Of a stretch of 48,964 nt of DNA, positions 26,014 through 35,281 are shown one piece after another. The stretch covers positions 1-48,964 of the forward strand of contig CACPPD010000004.1 of assembly GCA_902635865.1 (NCBI GenBank). The letters run 5' to 3'. This DNA is from an uncultured Pelagibacteraceae bacterium (GTDB lineage Bacteria; Pseudomonadota; Alphaproteobacteria; Pelagibacterales; Pelagibacteraceae). The notes beneath the pieces were generated by a model. That model did not search any database and had not been told where the DNA came from. It saw nothing but the letters and a program-made list of their open reading frames with translations. The position numbers and the translations under genes were made by a program. Position 1 is the first letter of the stretch. Every line of letters begins with the position of its first letter.

Positions 26014-28586
26014 ATGGAGTTTAAAAAATCCAATTAAACGGATTTAAATCTTTTGCTGAAAAAACCAACTTCTTAATTGAGGATGGTCTTACGGGTATAG
26101 TGGGTCCTAACGGCTGTGGAAAATCTAACATTGTAGAATCTTTAAGATGGGTAATGGGAGAGACCTCGGCAAAAAGTATGCGTGGATCTGGTATGGAAGA
26201 TGTTATATTTTCAGGGACATCTAACAAAGCATCAAAAAATATTGCAGAAGTATCAATCGAAGTTGAAAACAAAGATAAAGAGGGCCCTATCCAATACCGT
26301 GAATTAGAGCAAATACAAGTAAGAAGAAAAATAGAAAAAGATAAAGGATCTAAATTTTATATTAATGATAAAGAAGTAAGAGCAAGAGATGCACAAATGT
26401 TTTTTGCAGATCTTTCGACTGGTGCGCACTCTCCATCTATGATTAGTCAAGGAAGAATAGGTGCATTGGTAACAGCGAAACCAACAGATAGAAGGGCTAT
26501 TTTAGAAGAAGCTGCAGGAATATCTGGTTTACACGTTAGAAGACATGAGGCTGAATTAAGATTAGGTGCGGCTGAGAATAATCTAAAAAGAGCGGATGAA
26601 CTAAGAAGACAGCAAGAAAAACAATTAGCAAATCTTCAAAAACAAGCTGAAGAGGCAACAAAATACAAACTAATTTCAGATCAAATTAAAAGAATTGAAG
26701 CAGGTTTATATTATTTAAAATTATTAGAAATAGATAAAGAAATTAGAATAGAAAATGAAATTAATACTGAGGCAGAAGGAGAAGTAGAAGGATTTAACAA
26801 CAAAATATCTGAATTAGAAACCTCAATTAAAACTTTTACAGATAAAGTAAATCCATTGAGAGAGAAAAATATTGAAAATTTATCAAGGATACAAAGACTT
26901 AATTTAGAACTTCAAAGTTTAGATGAGGAAAATACAAGAATTCAAGATGAGATAGAAAGCATAAAAAAATCAATTCAAACACTTGATGATGATATCACCA
27001 GAGAAAAAGGGATTATTATAGACGCTAACTCAAATGAAAAAAGATTGAAGGAAGAAAAAACTGAATTAATTGAGATAGACTCGAAGTATTTTGAAACAGA
27101 AAAATTATCTAATGAAGAGTTAGAAAGTGCAAAAAATAAACTTAAAGAAGAACAAAAAGCTGTTGATGAAGTTGTAAATAATTTAGCTGAAGAAACTGTA
27201 AATATAAGTGTTGGTCCAATAAAAAATATAAAAAATACAATATCAAGGGTAAAAGAATTAATAGACAGTAACGAAATAAATCAAGCAGTAACACTTCTAG
27301 ATAGATGTAATATGGAGCTAGATAGTTTTTTAAATGATTTAAAAAATGAGAGATCTAGAAGCGAATTATTAGGAGTAAGTGAAAAATCAGAAAATATAAA
27401 ATTACTTCAAGAAAAATATGCCGATGCATATAGTAAAAACCAATCAATTAAAAATGAGTCTATAAAAAGAAATGAAAGAATTAAAACCATTGAAACTGAA
27501 ATTGAAAGTTGGAAAAATTTATTAAATAACTCAGAGAAAATGGTAAATGAACTAACACAAAGAAAAGAAAAATTATCAAAACAATTAAATGATTTAGAAA
27601 ACCAACCTAGAGAACAGGCTGAAAGAAAAGGTCAAATTTCAGAAAATTTAAGAATTTCAGATAAAGAAAAAATTGATAATGAAGCGATTATAGATGAAAC
27701 AGATCAAAAAATTGAAATGTTAAGAACGCAATTAAATGAAATACAAGAACAATCAATTCAAATTAGAGAAAGAAAAGCAAGCTCAGGAGCAACAATTGAA
27801 GGCCTGCAAAAAAGAAAAAATGATCTGCTTGATAGAATAAGTTCTGAGCTAAATTTAAATGAAGATAATATTTTAGAAAATTCAAATTTAAATGGAGTAG
27901 AAGAGCTTCCAAATCCGGTTGATCAAGAAGATGCTTTGGATAAGAAAAAACAAGAAAGAGAAAAATTAGGATCTGTAAATTTAAAAGCAGATGAAGAAAC
28001 AAGTAAATATGAAGAAGAGATAAAAAAAATGGAACAGGATCGTGCCGACCTTGTTACTGCTATTGTGAAACTGAAAGATAGCATCAATGAACTTAATCAA
28101 AAAGGAAGGGAAAGATTGATTGAAGCTTTTGAAAAAGTTAATAGAAAATTTAATGAAGTTTATACAAAACTTTTCAATGGTGGAAATGCTAAATTAGAAT
28201 TGGTGGACTCTGATGATCCACTTGAAGCAGGCTTAGAAATGTTAGTTAGTCCTCCAGGAAAAAGACTTCAATCTATAACTTTGTTATCTGGAGGTGAACA
28301 AGCATTGACTGCGCTGTCTTTAATCTTTGCGGTATTTTTAACAAATCCTTCACCTATATGTGTATTAGATGAGGTTGATGCACCACTTGACGATGCTAAC
28401 GTAACAAGATTTTGTAGTCTACTTGAGGAATTAATAAAAATAACCAATACCAAATTCATAATTGTAACTCATCATGCTTTAACCATGTCAAAAATGAACA
28501 GACTATACGGGGTAACTATGCCTCAAAAAGGAATTAGTCAGCTTGTGGCTGTTGATTTACAAAAAGCAGAGAGTATGGTTGCTTAA
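26014..28586 (+). CDS. smc: Chromosome segregation ATPase SMC (short form, apparent 5' frameshift)
   Basis: SMC compacts and segregates chromosomes. The ATPase head is clear: Walker A GPNGCGKSN, QGRIGALV, signature LSGGEQALTAL and Walker B ICVLDEVDAPLDD. The continuous frame begins only at a GTG at 26100, losing the usual N-terminal strand. Upstream, ATG at 26014 reads MEFKK, then the frame breaks in an A6 tract (26023-26028). One additional A would join MEFKK to IQLNGFKSFAEKT and give an 857-residue protein. That is shorter than the usual 1,100-1,200 residues. The middle is coiled coil, and no typical hinge block was recognised. It is followed by the F0 operon after 9 nt. Confidence 0.85.
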
Positions 28587-28595
28587 ACTATATAA

Positions 28596-28874
28596 ATGCC
28601 AAAGGACCCTTTTAAAAATCGCTTAGAGATTGCAAAAAGCAAGATTTCAAAGAAAAATGTCTACAATAAGAAGAATAACCCCTCACCTATTGGAACTGCG
28701 TTCAAATTAAGCACAGAGCTTGTGTCTGCGGTGGCCGTGGGGACAATTATTGGGTTTATTTTTGACAAGACCTTTGGTACTAAACCCTGGTTTATATTAA
28801 TATTTTTTTTTGTTGGTGTAGTTGCTGGAATAACTAATGTGATTAGATCTGCAAAAAAAATGCAAAATAAATAA
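28596..28874 (+). CDS. atpI: ATP synthase protein I
   Basis: This 92-residue protein has a basic N-terminus and two transmembrane helices (LVSAVAVGTIIGFIFDKTFG and WFILIFFFVGVVAGITNVIR), the AtpI pattern common in alphaproteobacteria. AtpI assists assembly of the c-ring and is dispensable in some species. It is first in a run atpI, a, c, b', b that carries only the F0 part. The start is 9 nt after smc, so the operon has no intergenic promoter of its own. Confidence 0.88.
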   Translation: MPKDPFKNRLEIAKSKISKKNVYNKKNNPSPIGTAFKLSTELVSAVAVGTIIGFIFDKTFGTKPWFILIFFFVGVVAGITNVIRSAKKMQNK

Positions 28875-28879
28875 GTATT

Positions 28880-29614
28880 ATGGCAGCAAATCCTATGTCC
28901 CAATTTGACGTTTATAGAATTGGACCAGAAATTAAAGTTGGAGCATTCGACATTTCGTTTACGAACGCAAGTTTGTTTATGATTTTAAGTACTTTGTCTA
29001 TTTTAATAATCTTTAATTTAGGATCAAATAAAAACTCAATACTACCAAATAAAATTCAATTATTAGCAGAACTTAGCTATACATTTGTATCCAAAATGAT
29101 TAGCGACACAGCTGGTTCAAAAGCTAAACCATATTTTGCATTTATATTTTCTCTATTTATGTTTGTTTTATTTTGCAATATGTTTGGAATGATACCTTAT
29201 ACTTTCACTGTAACTAGTCATATCATTGTAACATTTGTACTTGCAGCGTTTATATTTATTGGAGTGACAGTTATTGGGTTTATTAAACATGGATTTGGGT
29301 ATTTAAAATTATTTGTTCCAAGTGGGGTACCTGCAGTTTTGCTCCCTTTGATTGTTGTTATAGAAATTATTTCTTATTTAAGTAGACCTATAAGTTTATC
29401 TGTTAGATTATTTGCTAATATGATGGCTGGTCATACAATGATGAAAGTTTTCGGAGGCTTTGTAATTAGCCTTGGAGTAGTTGGTGGGTGGCTTCCACTA
29501 AGTTTTTCGGTTGCATTAACAGGTTTGGAGATCTTAGTTGCTTTTCTTCAAGCTTATGTTTTTGCAATCTTAACCTGCATCTATTTAAATGATGCATTAA
29601 ATTTACACCATTAA
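28880..29614 (+). CDS. atpB: ATP synthase F0 subunit a
   Basis: Subunit a forms the proton half-channels next to the c-ring. The conserved helix SRPISLSVRLFANMMAGHTMMKV contains the essential Arg, and ILVAFLQAYVFAILTCIYLNDAL is the final helix. The N-terminus MAANPMSQFDVYRIGP is like other alphaproteobacterial a subunits. The 244 residues are full length. It is 5 nt after atpI and 18 nt before atpE. Confidence 0.97.
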   Translation: MAANPMSQFDVYRIGPEIKVGAFDISFTNASLFMILSTLSILIIFNLGSNKNSILPNKIQLLAELSYTFVSKMISDTAGSKAKPYFAFIFSLFMFVLFCNMFGMIPYTFTVTSHIIVTFVLAAFIFIGVTVIGFIKHGFGYLKLFVPSGVPAVLLPLIVVIEIISYLSRPISLSVRLFANMMAGHTMMKVFGGFVISLGVVGGWLPLSFSVALTGLEILVAFLQAYVFAILTCIYLNDALNLHH

Positions 29615-29621
29615 TAACACG

Positions 29622-29627
29622 AGGAGG
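29622..29627 (+). promoter_or_regulatory. Strong Shine-Dalgarno of atpE
   Basis: AGGAGG ends 5 nt before the atpE ATG at 29633. It is the most perfect ribosome-binding site I noticed in the window, where most genes have weak or no such site. It fits the need to make roughly ten c subunits for each a subunit from one operon. Confidence 0.75.
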
Positions 29628-29632
29628 ATATA

Positions 29633-29860
29633 ATGGAATTAGAAGCAGCAAAAATGATCGGAGCAGGTTTGGCAGCAATTGCTTTAGCTGGCGCTGGTGT
29701 TGGTATCGGAATAATTTTTGGAAATTATTTGTCTGGTGCAATGAGAAATCCATCTGCAGCACAAAAACAATTTCCTAACTTGCTTTTAGGTTTCGCACTT
29801 GCAGAAGCCACAGGATTATTCGGATTGGTAGTTGCCTTAATCATTCTTTTTGCGTTTTAA
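29633..29860 (+). CDS. atpE: ATP synthase F0 subunit c
   Basis: The 75-residue hairpin has two transmembrane helices joined by the polar loop AMRNPSAAQKQFPN, with the proton-carrying Glu58 in FALAEATGLF. No residues of the Na+-binding type (such as the paired Gln/Ser pattern) are evident, so H+ coupling is expected. A strong Shine-Dalgarno precedes it. Confidence 0.97.
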   Translation: MELEAAKMIGAGLAAIALAGAGVGIGIIFGNYLSGAMRNPSAAQKQFPNLLLGFALAEATGLFGLVVALIILFAF

Positions 29861-29864
29861 ATTG

Positions 29865-30455
29865 ATGGTTAAAAAAATATATTTTCATTCAATATTTTTT
29901 AGCTTCTTTTTTATTAAAGAAACTTTTGCGGCTGAAAGTGGAGGTATGCCTCAATTAAATCCAGAGTTTTGGGTTTCTCAAATTTTTTGGTTAACACTTA
30001 CTTTTGGAATTATGTATTTAGTTTTATCTAAACTCATACTACCAAAAATTAGTGACAACTTAGAGACTAGAAAATCTCAAATATTAGAAAATATTGAGGC
30101 TGCTGAGAAACAAAGAGAAGATAGCGATGCAAAACTAAAAGAATATGATGAAATTATATTTAAAAGCAAGCTTGAGGCTAATAGCATTTTCAATCAAGCA
30201 AGGGAAAAAGCAATAAAAGATATTAGTGCAAAAAGAACAGTTCTTGATCAGCAAATTGATAATGAAATTGCTGAGGCTGAAAAAGAAATAGATATATTAA
30301 GAAAGAAAGCGCCAGAAAAAATTAATAAAATTGCTATTGAGACATCATCTGAGCTATTACAAAAAATTATTGGAGCTGAAATAAATAATAGCAGTATAAC
30401 TGCGATTGTTGACGATTTATCTAAGAGAAATGGAGATAAATATTATGGTAATTGA
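29865..30455 (+). CDS. atpG: ATP synthase F0 subunit b'
   Basis: This is the first of two b-type stator subunits, the b' form typical of alphaproteobacteria and photosynthetic lineages. It has a hydrophobic start, then a membrane helix (PEFWVSQIFWLTLTFGIMYLVL) and a long charged helix. I take ATG at 29865 (MVKKIYFHS), 4 nt after atpE; a TTG five codons earlier would overlap atpE. Length is 196 residues. It overlaps atpF by 11 nt. Confidence 0.92.
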   Translation: MVKKIYFHSIFFSFFFIKETFAAESGGMPQLNPEFWVSQIFWLTLTFGIMYLVLSKLILPKISDNLETRKSQILENIEAAEKQREDSDAKLKEYDEIIFKSKLEANSIFNQAREKAIKDISAKRTVLDQQIDNEIAEAEKEIDILRKKAPEKINKIAIETSSELLQKIIGAEINNSSITAIVDDLSKRNGDKYYGN

Positions 30456-30942
30456 TGCAACATTTTGGGTGGCTATATCATTTATTATTTTTTTTGGAGT
30501 ATTAATCTATTTTAAAGTCCCTCAAAAAGTTTTGGAAATGCTAGATAAAATGATATCTGACATTAAAAATGAAATAGATGAGAGCGAAAAATTAAGAACT
30601 GAAGCAAAAACATTATTAGATAACTCCCAAAAAAAACTAGATACAGCTCAATCGGTAGGTAATGAAATTTTAGAAAATGCCAAAAAAGATGCTGATAAAT
30701 TAATTATTGAGATGAACGAAAAATTTCATAAATCCTCCGAAATTAAAAAAAATTTGACTGAAAATAAAATTAGTCAAATGAAAGAAGCTGCTATAAAAGA
30801 AATTAAAGATGCGTCAATAAAGATTGCAGTGGACTCAGTTAAAAAAATACTAACTACATCAGTAGATAAGTCAAAATTAGACGCAGTGTTTCAAAAAAAT
30901 TTGGATGAAACTAAAGAAGAGTTAAAGAAAATTAACTCATAA
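30445..30942 (+). CDS. atpF: ATP synthase F0 subunit b
   Basis: The second stator subunit starts with VIDATFWVAISFIIFFGVLIYF, a single N-terminal membrane helix, then about 130 residues of charged coiled coil. The ATG at 30445 is chosen because it directly precedes the conserved N-terminus; an in-frame ATG at 30430 adds only five residues. The 165-residue length matches AtpF. F1 genes (delta, alpha, gamma, beta, epsilon) are not in the window, as expected for the split alphaproteobacterial operons. Confidence 0.93.
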   Translation: MVIDATFWVAISFIIFFGVLIYFKVPQKVLEMLDKMISDIKNEIDESEKLRTEAKTLLDNSQKKLDTAQSVGNEILENAKKDADKLIIEMNEKFHKSSEIKKNLTENKISQMKEAAIKEIKDASIKIAVDSVKKILTTSVDKSKLDAVFQKNLDETKEELKKINS

Positions 30943-30981
30943 TACACTTACAATTTTACAAAAAAGCTATAAATTATTAAA
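30943..30981 (+). promoter_or_regulatory. Possible promoter of the retinal-synthesis cassette
   Basis: A 39-bp gap between atpF and crtI contains TATAAA at 30968-30973, and TTACAA at 30948-30953, with a 14-bp spacer. The -10-like element lies only 8 nt from the crtI ATG, which would make a nearly leaderless transcript. It is weak support for a promoter; read-through from the F0 genes is also possible. Confidence 0.25.
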
Positions 30982-32442
30982 ATGAACTCTATAGTCATTG
31001 GATCAGGATTTGGTGGGATCGCAGCAGCTCTAAGACTTAAGGCAAAAGGACATAAAGTAACATTAATAGAAAAACACCCAGACCTAGGTGGTAGAGCTAG
31101 AGTTTTTAAAAGAAATGGATTTATATATGATGCTGGACCAACAGTAATTACTGCACCCTACTTAATTAACGAATTATTTGAGTTATTCAATAAAGATCCC
31201 AAAAATTATATAAAATTAACCCCACTTAACATTTGGTATCAATTTATTTTTGAAGATAAAACCAAGTTTAACTACTCTGGTGACGAAATAAAAATGAAAG
31301 ACCAAATTGAGAAGCTCAGCAAAGAAGATATAAATGGATATGAAAAATTAGTTAATTTTACAAAAAAGATATTTGATAAAGGTTTTTTAGAACTTGCAGA
31401 TGTGCCATTTGATAAACCTTTTGTAATGATGCAACAATTACCTGCTCTATTAAAACTTAAAAGTTATAAATCAGTTTACTCACTTGTTTCATCTTATATA
31501 AAAAATGAAAAATTAAGAAGAATGCTTAGCATGCATCCTTTGCTAGTTGGAGGAAATCCTTTTACTACCACTTCTATTTATGGATTAATTCTTTATTTAG
31601 AAAAAAAATGGGGAATACATTATTCAGTTGGAGGAACAGGAAATATAATTAAAGGTTTTGAAAAGTTAATGCATGAGGTTGGTATCGAAATATTAAAAAA
31701 CAGTGAAGTAACGGAAATTATAACAAAAAATAATAAAATAAGTGGTGTGAAGTTAAATAATGAAAATGAAATTGGTGCAGATAATGTTGTTTGTAATGCA
31801 GATCCGCCTGCATTTTACGAGAAAATGTTGAGTAAAAGCAACAAGAATTCCATGTTGTTTAATTGGAAAAAAAATCGAATGGAATATTCTATGGGTTTAT
31901 TTGTTTACTATTTTGGAACAAAAAAAGTTTATGAGAATGTTGAACATCATACAATAAAGTTTGGAAACAAGTATAAAGAACATCTTGATGATATATTTGA
32001 TAAGAAAAAATTAAATAACGATATTAGCTATTACCTTCATAGACCTACAGCGACTGATAAAACTATGGCCCCAGAAGGAAATGATTGTTTTTATGTGTTA
32101 GTGCCTGTTCCTAACAATCAGTCAAAAATAAATTGGGAAACTGAAGGTGAAAAAATGAAAAATCTTGTAATTGAAAAAATGGAAAAAGACTTAATGCCAG
32201 ATCTTAAGAATAACATAGTTGAGGATTTTTATCTAACGCCTGATTACTTTGAAAAAGAATTAAATACAAAATTTGGATCAGGGTTTTCGATTCAACCTAA
32301 ATTTACACAATCAGCATACTTTAGATTTCATAATAAATCAGAAATATATGACGGTTTGTACTTTGTTGGTGCGGGCACACATCCTGGGGCTGGTGTTCCA
32401 GGTGTTCTCTCATCAGCGAAGGTTTTAGATAAATTATTTTAA
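30982..32442 (+). CDS. crtI: Phytoene desaturase (CrtI-type)
   Basis: CrtI desaturates phytoene to lycopene. The FAD-binding N-terminus (IVIGSGFGGIAAALRLKAKGHKV, then EKHPDLGGRARVF and YDAGPTVIT) and C-terminal GLYFVGAGTHPGAGVPGVLSSAK are diagnostic of bacterial CrtI. Length is 486 residues. It opens a four-gene cassette crtI-crtB-crtY-blh; its stop overlaps the crtB start as TAATG. The GGPP synthase that makes the precursor is not in this window. Confidence 0.96.
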   Translation: MNSIVIGSGFGGIAAALRLKAKGHKVTLIEKHPDLGGRARVFKRNGFIYDAGPTVITAPYLINELFELFNKDPKNYIKLTPLNIWYQFIFEDKTKFNYSGDEIKMKDQIEKLSKEDINGYEKLVNFTKKIFDKGFLELADVPFDKPFVMMQQLPALLKLKSYKSVYSLVSSYIKNEKLRRMLSMHPLLVGGNPFTTTSIYGLILYLEKKWGIHYSVGGTGNIIKGFEKLMHEVGIEILKNSEVTEIITKNNKISGVKLNNENEIGADNVVCNADPPAFYEKMLSKSNKNSMLFNWKKNRMEYSMGLFVYYFGTKKVYENVEHHTIKFGNKYKEHLDDIFDKKKLNNDISYYLHRPTATDKTMAPEGNDCFYVLVPVPNNQSKINWETEGEKMKNLVIEKMEKDLMPDLKNNIVEDFYLTPDYFEKELNTKFGSGFSIQPKFTQSAYFRFHNKSEIYDGLYFVGAGTHPGAGVPGVLSSAKVLDKLF

Positions 32443-33293
32443 TGTTAACAAAGAATTATTTAGCTATTTACGCAAAATCTTTTAATTGGGCAGGTTTTTT
32501 TTTACCAAAAAAAACCTATGAAAAATGCTCTGCGCTTTATGATTTTTGTAGGGAAGTAGATAATATTGCTGACGATGCAAACAAGGTTGAAATAAAAAAA
32601 GATAATTTTATTAAATTTAAAAATAATTTTATTAATAAAAATTTTGATGATCCGGTTATTAAAAATATGTGGGATCTAATTAATGAATTTAGTATTTCAA
32701 CTAAAATTGTATACGATTTATTTGAGGGTATTAATTCTGATATAAAAGAAAATGTTAAACTTAATTCAAAAAAAGAATTATTAATTTATTCCTATAGGGT
32801 GGCTGGAACTGTTGGATTGATGATGGCTAAAATAATGAATGTTCACAAAGAACAATCTCTAAAATCAGCTATTGATCTTGGGATTGCAATGCAATTAACA
32901 AATATTTCTAGGGATGTTATAGAAGATAAAAAAAGTAATAGATTTTATATCAATGAAAGTTTTGAGGATATAAAGACTACAATCAAGCTTTCAGAAAAGT
33001 TTTATGAAAACTCATTTTACTCAATAAAAGAAATACCATTAAGTTTCAGATTTTCTATTTTAGTTGCAAGAAGAGTTTACAGAAAAATAGGATATAAAAT
33101 TTTAAATAAACAAAATATAGAAAATTATAAAAAGTCAGGAAAAATTTATGTTTCAAATATTGAAAAAATTATTGAAACTTTTTTATCTATTTTTGACTTA
33201 ATTAAGTTATCACTTATAAATAAAAACGATGATAATATTAATCATGATCATAATTTAATTAATGAAGAAATAAATTTAAATGAAAGAATTTGA
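32442..33293 (+). CDS. crtB: Phytoene synthase
   Basis: CrtB condenses two GGPP into phytoene. The first aspartate-rich region is YDFCREVDNIADD at about residues 33-45, and the second is LTNISRDVIEDKKSNRFYI. Residues 93-97 (DLFEG) and the AGTVGLMMAKI helix fit the squalene/phytoene synthase fold. At 283 residues it is slightly short, with a charged C-terminal tail. It overlaps crtI by 1 nt and crtY by 14 nt. Confidence 0.95.
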   Translation: MLTKNYLAIYAKSFNWAGFFLPKKTYEKCSALYDFCREVDNIADDANKVEIKKDNFIKFKNNFINKNFDDPVIKNMWDLINEFSISTKIVYDLFEGINSDIKENVKLNSKKELLIYSYRVAGTVGLMMAKIMNVHKEQSLKSAIDLGIAMQLTNISRDVIEDKKSNRFYINESFEDIKTTIKLSEKFYENSFYSIKEIPLSFRFSILVARRVYRKIGYKILNKQNIENYKKSGKIYVSNIEKIIETFLSIFDLIKLSLINKNDDNINHDHNLINEEINLNERI

Positions 33294-34344
33294 TTACATA
33301 ATTATAGGTGGAGGTTGCGCAGGTCTTTCATTAGCATATGAACTAGAAATTTATGATAAATTAAAAGATAAAACTTTAGCAATTATTGAGCCAAGAGAAG
33401 ATTATAAAAGAGATAAAACTTGGTCATTTTGGAAAGTTTTTTCACATAACTTCGATGACTGTGTCAAAAAGAGTTGGAATAATTTTACAATAAATACACC
33501 CAATAATACAAAATATGTAGATTGCGAGCCCACACCCTATCAAACAATTGATAGTGGTATGTTCTATGAAAAAATACTTTCAAAACTTAAATTAAATAAA
33601 AATATTAAGTTTTTTAAAAGTATTGGTCAAATAGATAAATCAAATTCAGTTCTATTTAATAGTGTACCTAGTTTTAAGAATAAACAGAGTGAGTTATGGC
33701 AACACTTTTGTGGAGTTGAAATAGAAACAGAAAAGGATTTTTTTGATGAAGAAATATTCAATTTGATGGACTTTGCTTGTGATCAAAGAAATAAAGTTCA
33801 TTTTTTTTATACGCTACCATTTACAAAAAGAAACGCCTTAGTTGAAACTACTTGGATATCTGAACTAAATAATGAAAAACTAAAAGATTATGATGAACAA
33901 ATTGATAATTATTTAAGTAAACATCTAAATATTAGAAATTGTAAAATTTATTTCAAAGAAACTGGAGCAATCCCACTTTTTAGACAAAAAAATATAAATA
34001 AATTAAATGAAATTTTTATAGGCTCAGCAGGAGGAATGACTAGATTAAGTACGGGTTATACTTTCCTAAATATTCAAGAGCAAAGCAAATATATAAGAGA
34101 AAACATAGAAAATATAAAAAATGTAAATCTATTTAAAATAAATTCAAAATACGATTTTTTAGATAAAATCTTATTGAGAGTTCTTAAAAACAATTCCAAT
34201 GAAATGGGAAATATATTTTTCAAAGTTTTTAATTCAAAACCTAAAACGGCTATCAATTTTTTATCAAATAAAAGCAGTTTTTTTGAAGATTTAGAAGTAA
34301 TTCTAAAAATGCCAAAGTGGAAATTTTTAAAAGAATTAATTTAA
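33280..34344 (+). CDS. crtY: Lycopene beta-cyclase
   Basis: CrtY converts lycopene to beta-carotene. A Rossmann start DYIIIGGGCAGLSLAYELE, the RDKTWSFW segment, and the family motif GGMTRLSTGYTFLNIQ near residue 250 identify the bacterial CrtY family. Length 354 residues, a little below typical 380. It sits between crtB (14-nt overlap) and blh (1-nt gap), so the cassette proceeds stepwise from phytoene to retinal. Confidence 0.93.
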   Translation: MKEFDYIIIGGGCAGLSLAYELEIYDKLKDKTLAIIEPREDYKRDKTWSFWKVFSHNFDDCVKKSWNNFTINTPNNTKYVDCEPTPYQTIDSGMFYEKILSKLKLNKNIKFFKSIGQIDKSNSVLFNSVPSFKNKQSELWQHFCGVEIETEKDFFDEEIFNLMDFACDQRNKVHFFYTLPFTKRNALVETTWISELNNEKLKDYDEQIDNYLSKHLNIRNCKIYFKETGAIPLFRQKNINKLNEIFIGSAGGMTRLSTGYTFLNIQEQSKYIRENIENIKNVNLFKINSKYDFLDKILLRVLKNNSNEMGNIFFKVFNSKPKTAINFLSNKSSFFEDLEVILKMPKWKFLKELI

Positions 34345-34345
34345 G

Positions 34346-35281
34346 ATGATCAATAAAATAAAAAAAATAAATCTGAATCATTCATTTATTTTTTTCTTTG
34401 TTGTAAACCTTTTCTGTATTTTGCTATTTAAGTTTAATAATTTAAATATTTCATCAATTTTGTGTTTAGTTTTAATTTTAATTATAGGTGTTTCCCATGG
34501 GTCTTTAGATCATATAAAAGGAAAAAAACTGCTAAGATTATTTAATGTCAAATCAACTTATGTATTCTATATCACGTATCTTTTAATTGCAGCAATAGTA
34601 ATACTAACTTGGATAATATTACCATCAATAACTTTAATTGTTTTTTTAATGATCGCTTCCTATCACTTTGGAAAAGAGGATACACAATTTTTGATTAATG
34701 ATAGATCTTATTTCACTCAAATCCTTTATTTTTTTAAGGGATTTTTAATTATACTTGCTCCTTTGTATTTTCATTTTCAGGAAACAATAGCGATTTTTAA
34801 ATTATTATTAATTGATAATGAGGAATTTTATTCAAGTTTAAATTTTATTGAGACAAATAATGTAATTCAAATAGGAATATTCTGTAGCACCCTCTCTAGT
34901 ATTTTTCTTTTTCTAAAAAATTTTGAAATCAAAAAATTTGTAGTTTTTTTAGATTATTTTTCTATTTTAATTTTAAATTACTATTTATCTCCACTAATAG
35001 CTTTTACTGTTTATTTCTGTTTTTTACACTCGATTAGACATTCAATTTCACTAGCTATGGAGCTAGATCCAAATAGTTTAGTTAATGGATTTAGATTATT
35101 TGTTAAAAAAGCTTTACCATTAACAATTTTGACAGTTATTTTCTCTTTTATTGCTCTATATCTGCTAGAAAATTCATACAATTTAGATAGTGCAATTTTA
35201 AAAATAATATTTATAGGTTTGGCGTCTCTAACCTTTCCACATATATTGCTGGAATATTTTCTAGAAAAAAATGAAAAATAA
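34346..35281 (+). CDS. blh: Beta-carotene 15,15'-dioxygenase, Brp/Blh family
   Basis: Blh cleaves beta-carotene into two retinals, the chromophore of proteorhodopsin. The 311-residue multi-helix membrane protein carries the histidines expected for the iron site: SHGSLDHIKGKK, ASYHFGKEDTQF, CFLHSIRHS and FPHILLEYF. No rhodopsin gene lies in the window, so the opsin must be encoded elsewhere. The last 11 nt overlap ispH. Confidence 0.92.
   Translation: MINKIKKINLNHSFIFFFVVNLFCILLFKFNNLNISSILCLVLILIIGVSHGSLDHIKGKKLLRLFNVKSTYVFYITYLLIAAIVILTWIILPSITLIVFLMIASYHFGKEDTQFLINDRSYFTQILYFFKGFLIILAPLYFHFQETIAIFKLLLIDNEEFYSSLNFIETNNVIQIGIFCSTLSSIFLFLKNFEIKKFVVFLDYFSILILNYYLSPLIAFTVYFCFLHSIRHSISLAMELDPNSLVNGFRLFVKKALPLTILTVIFSFIALYLLENSYNLDSAILKIIFIGLASLTFPHILLEYFLEKNEK

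Noticed and set aside
27763..28002. Leucine-rich 79-codon minus-strand frame within smc
   Set aside because: It is an antisense shadow of the lysine/glutamate coiled coil, which reads as Leu/Phe on the opposite strand.
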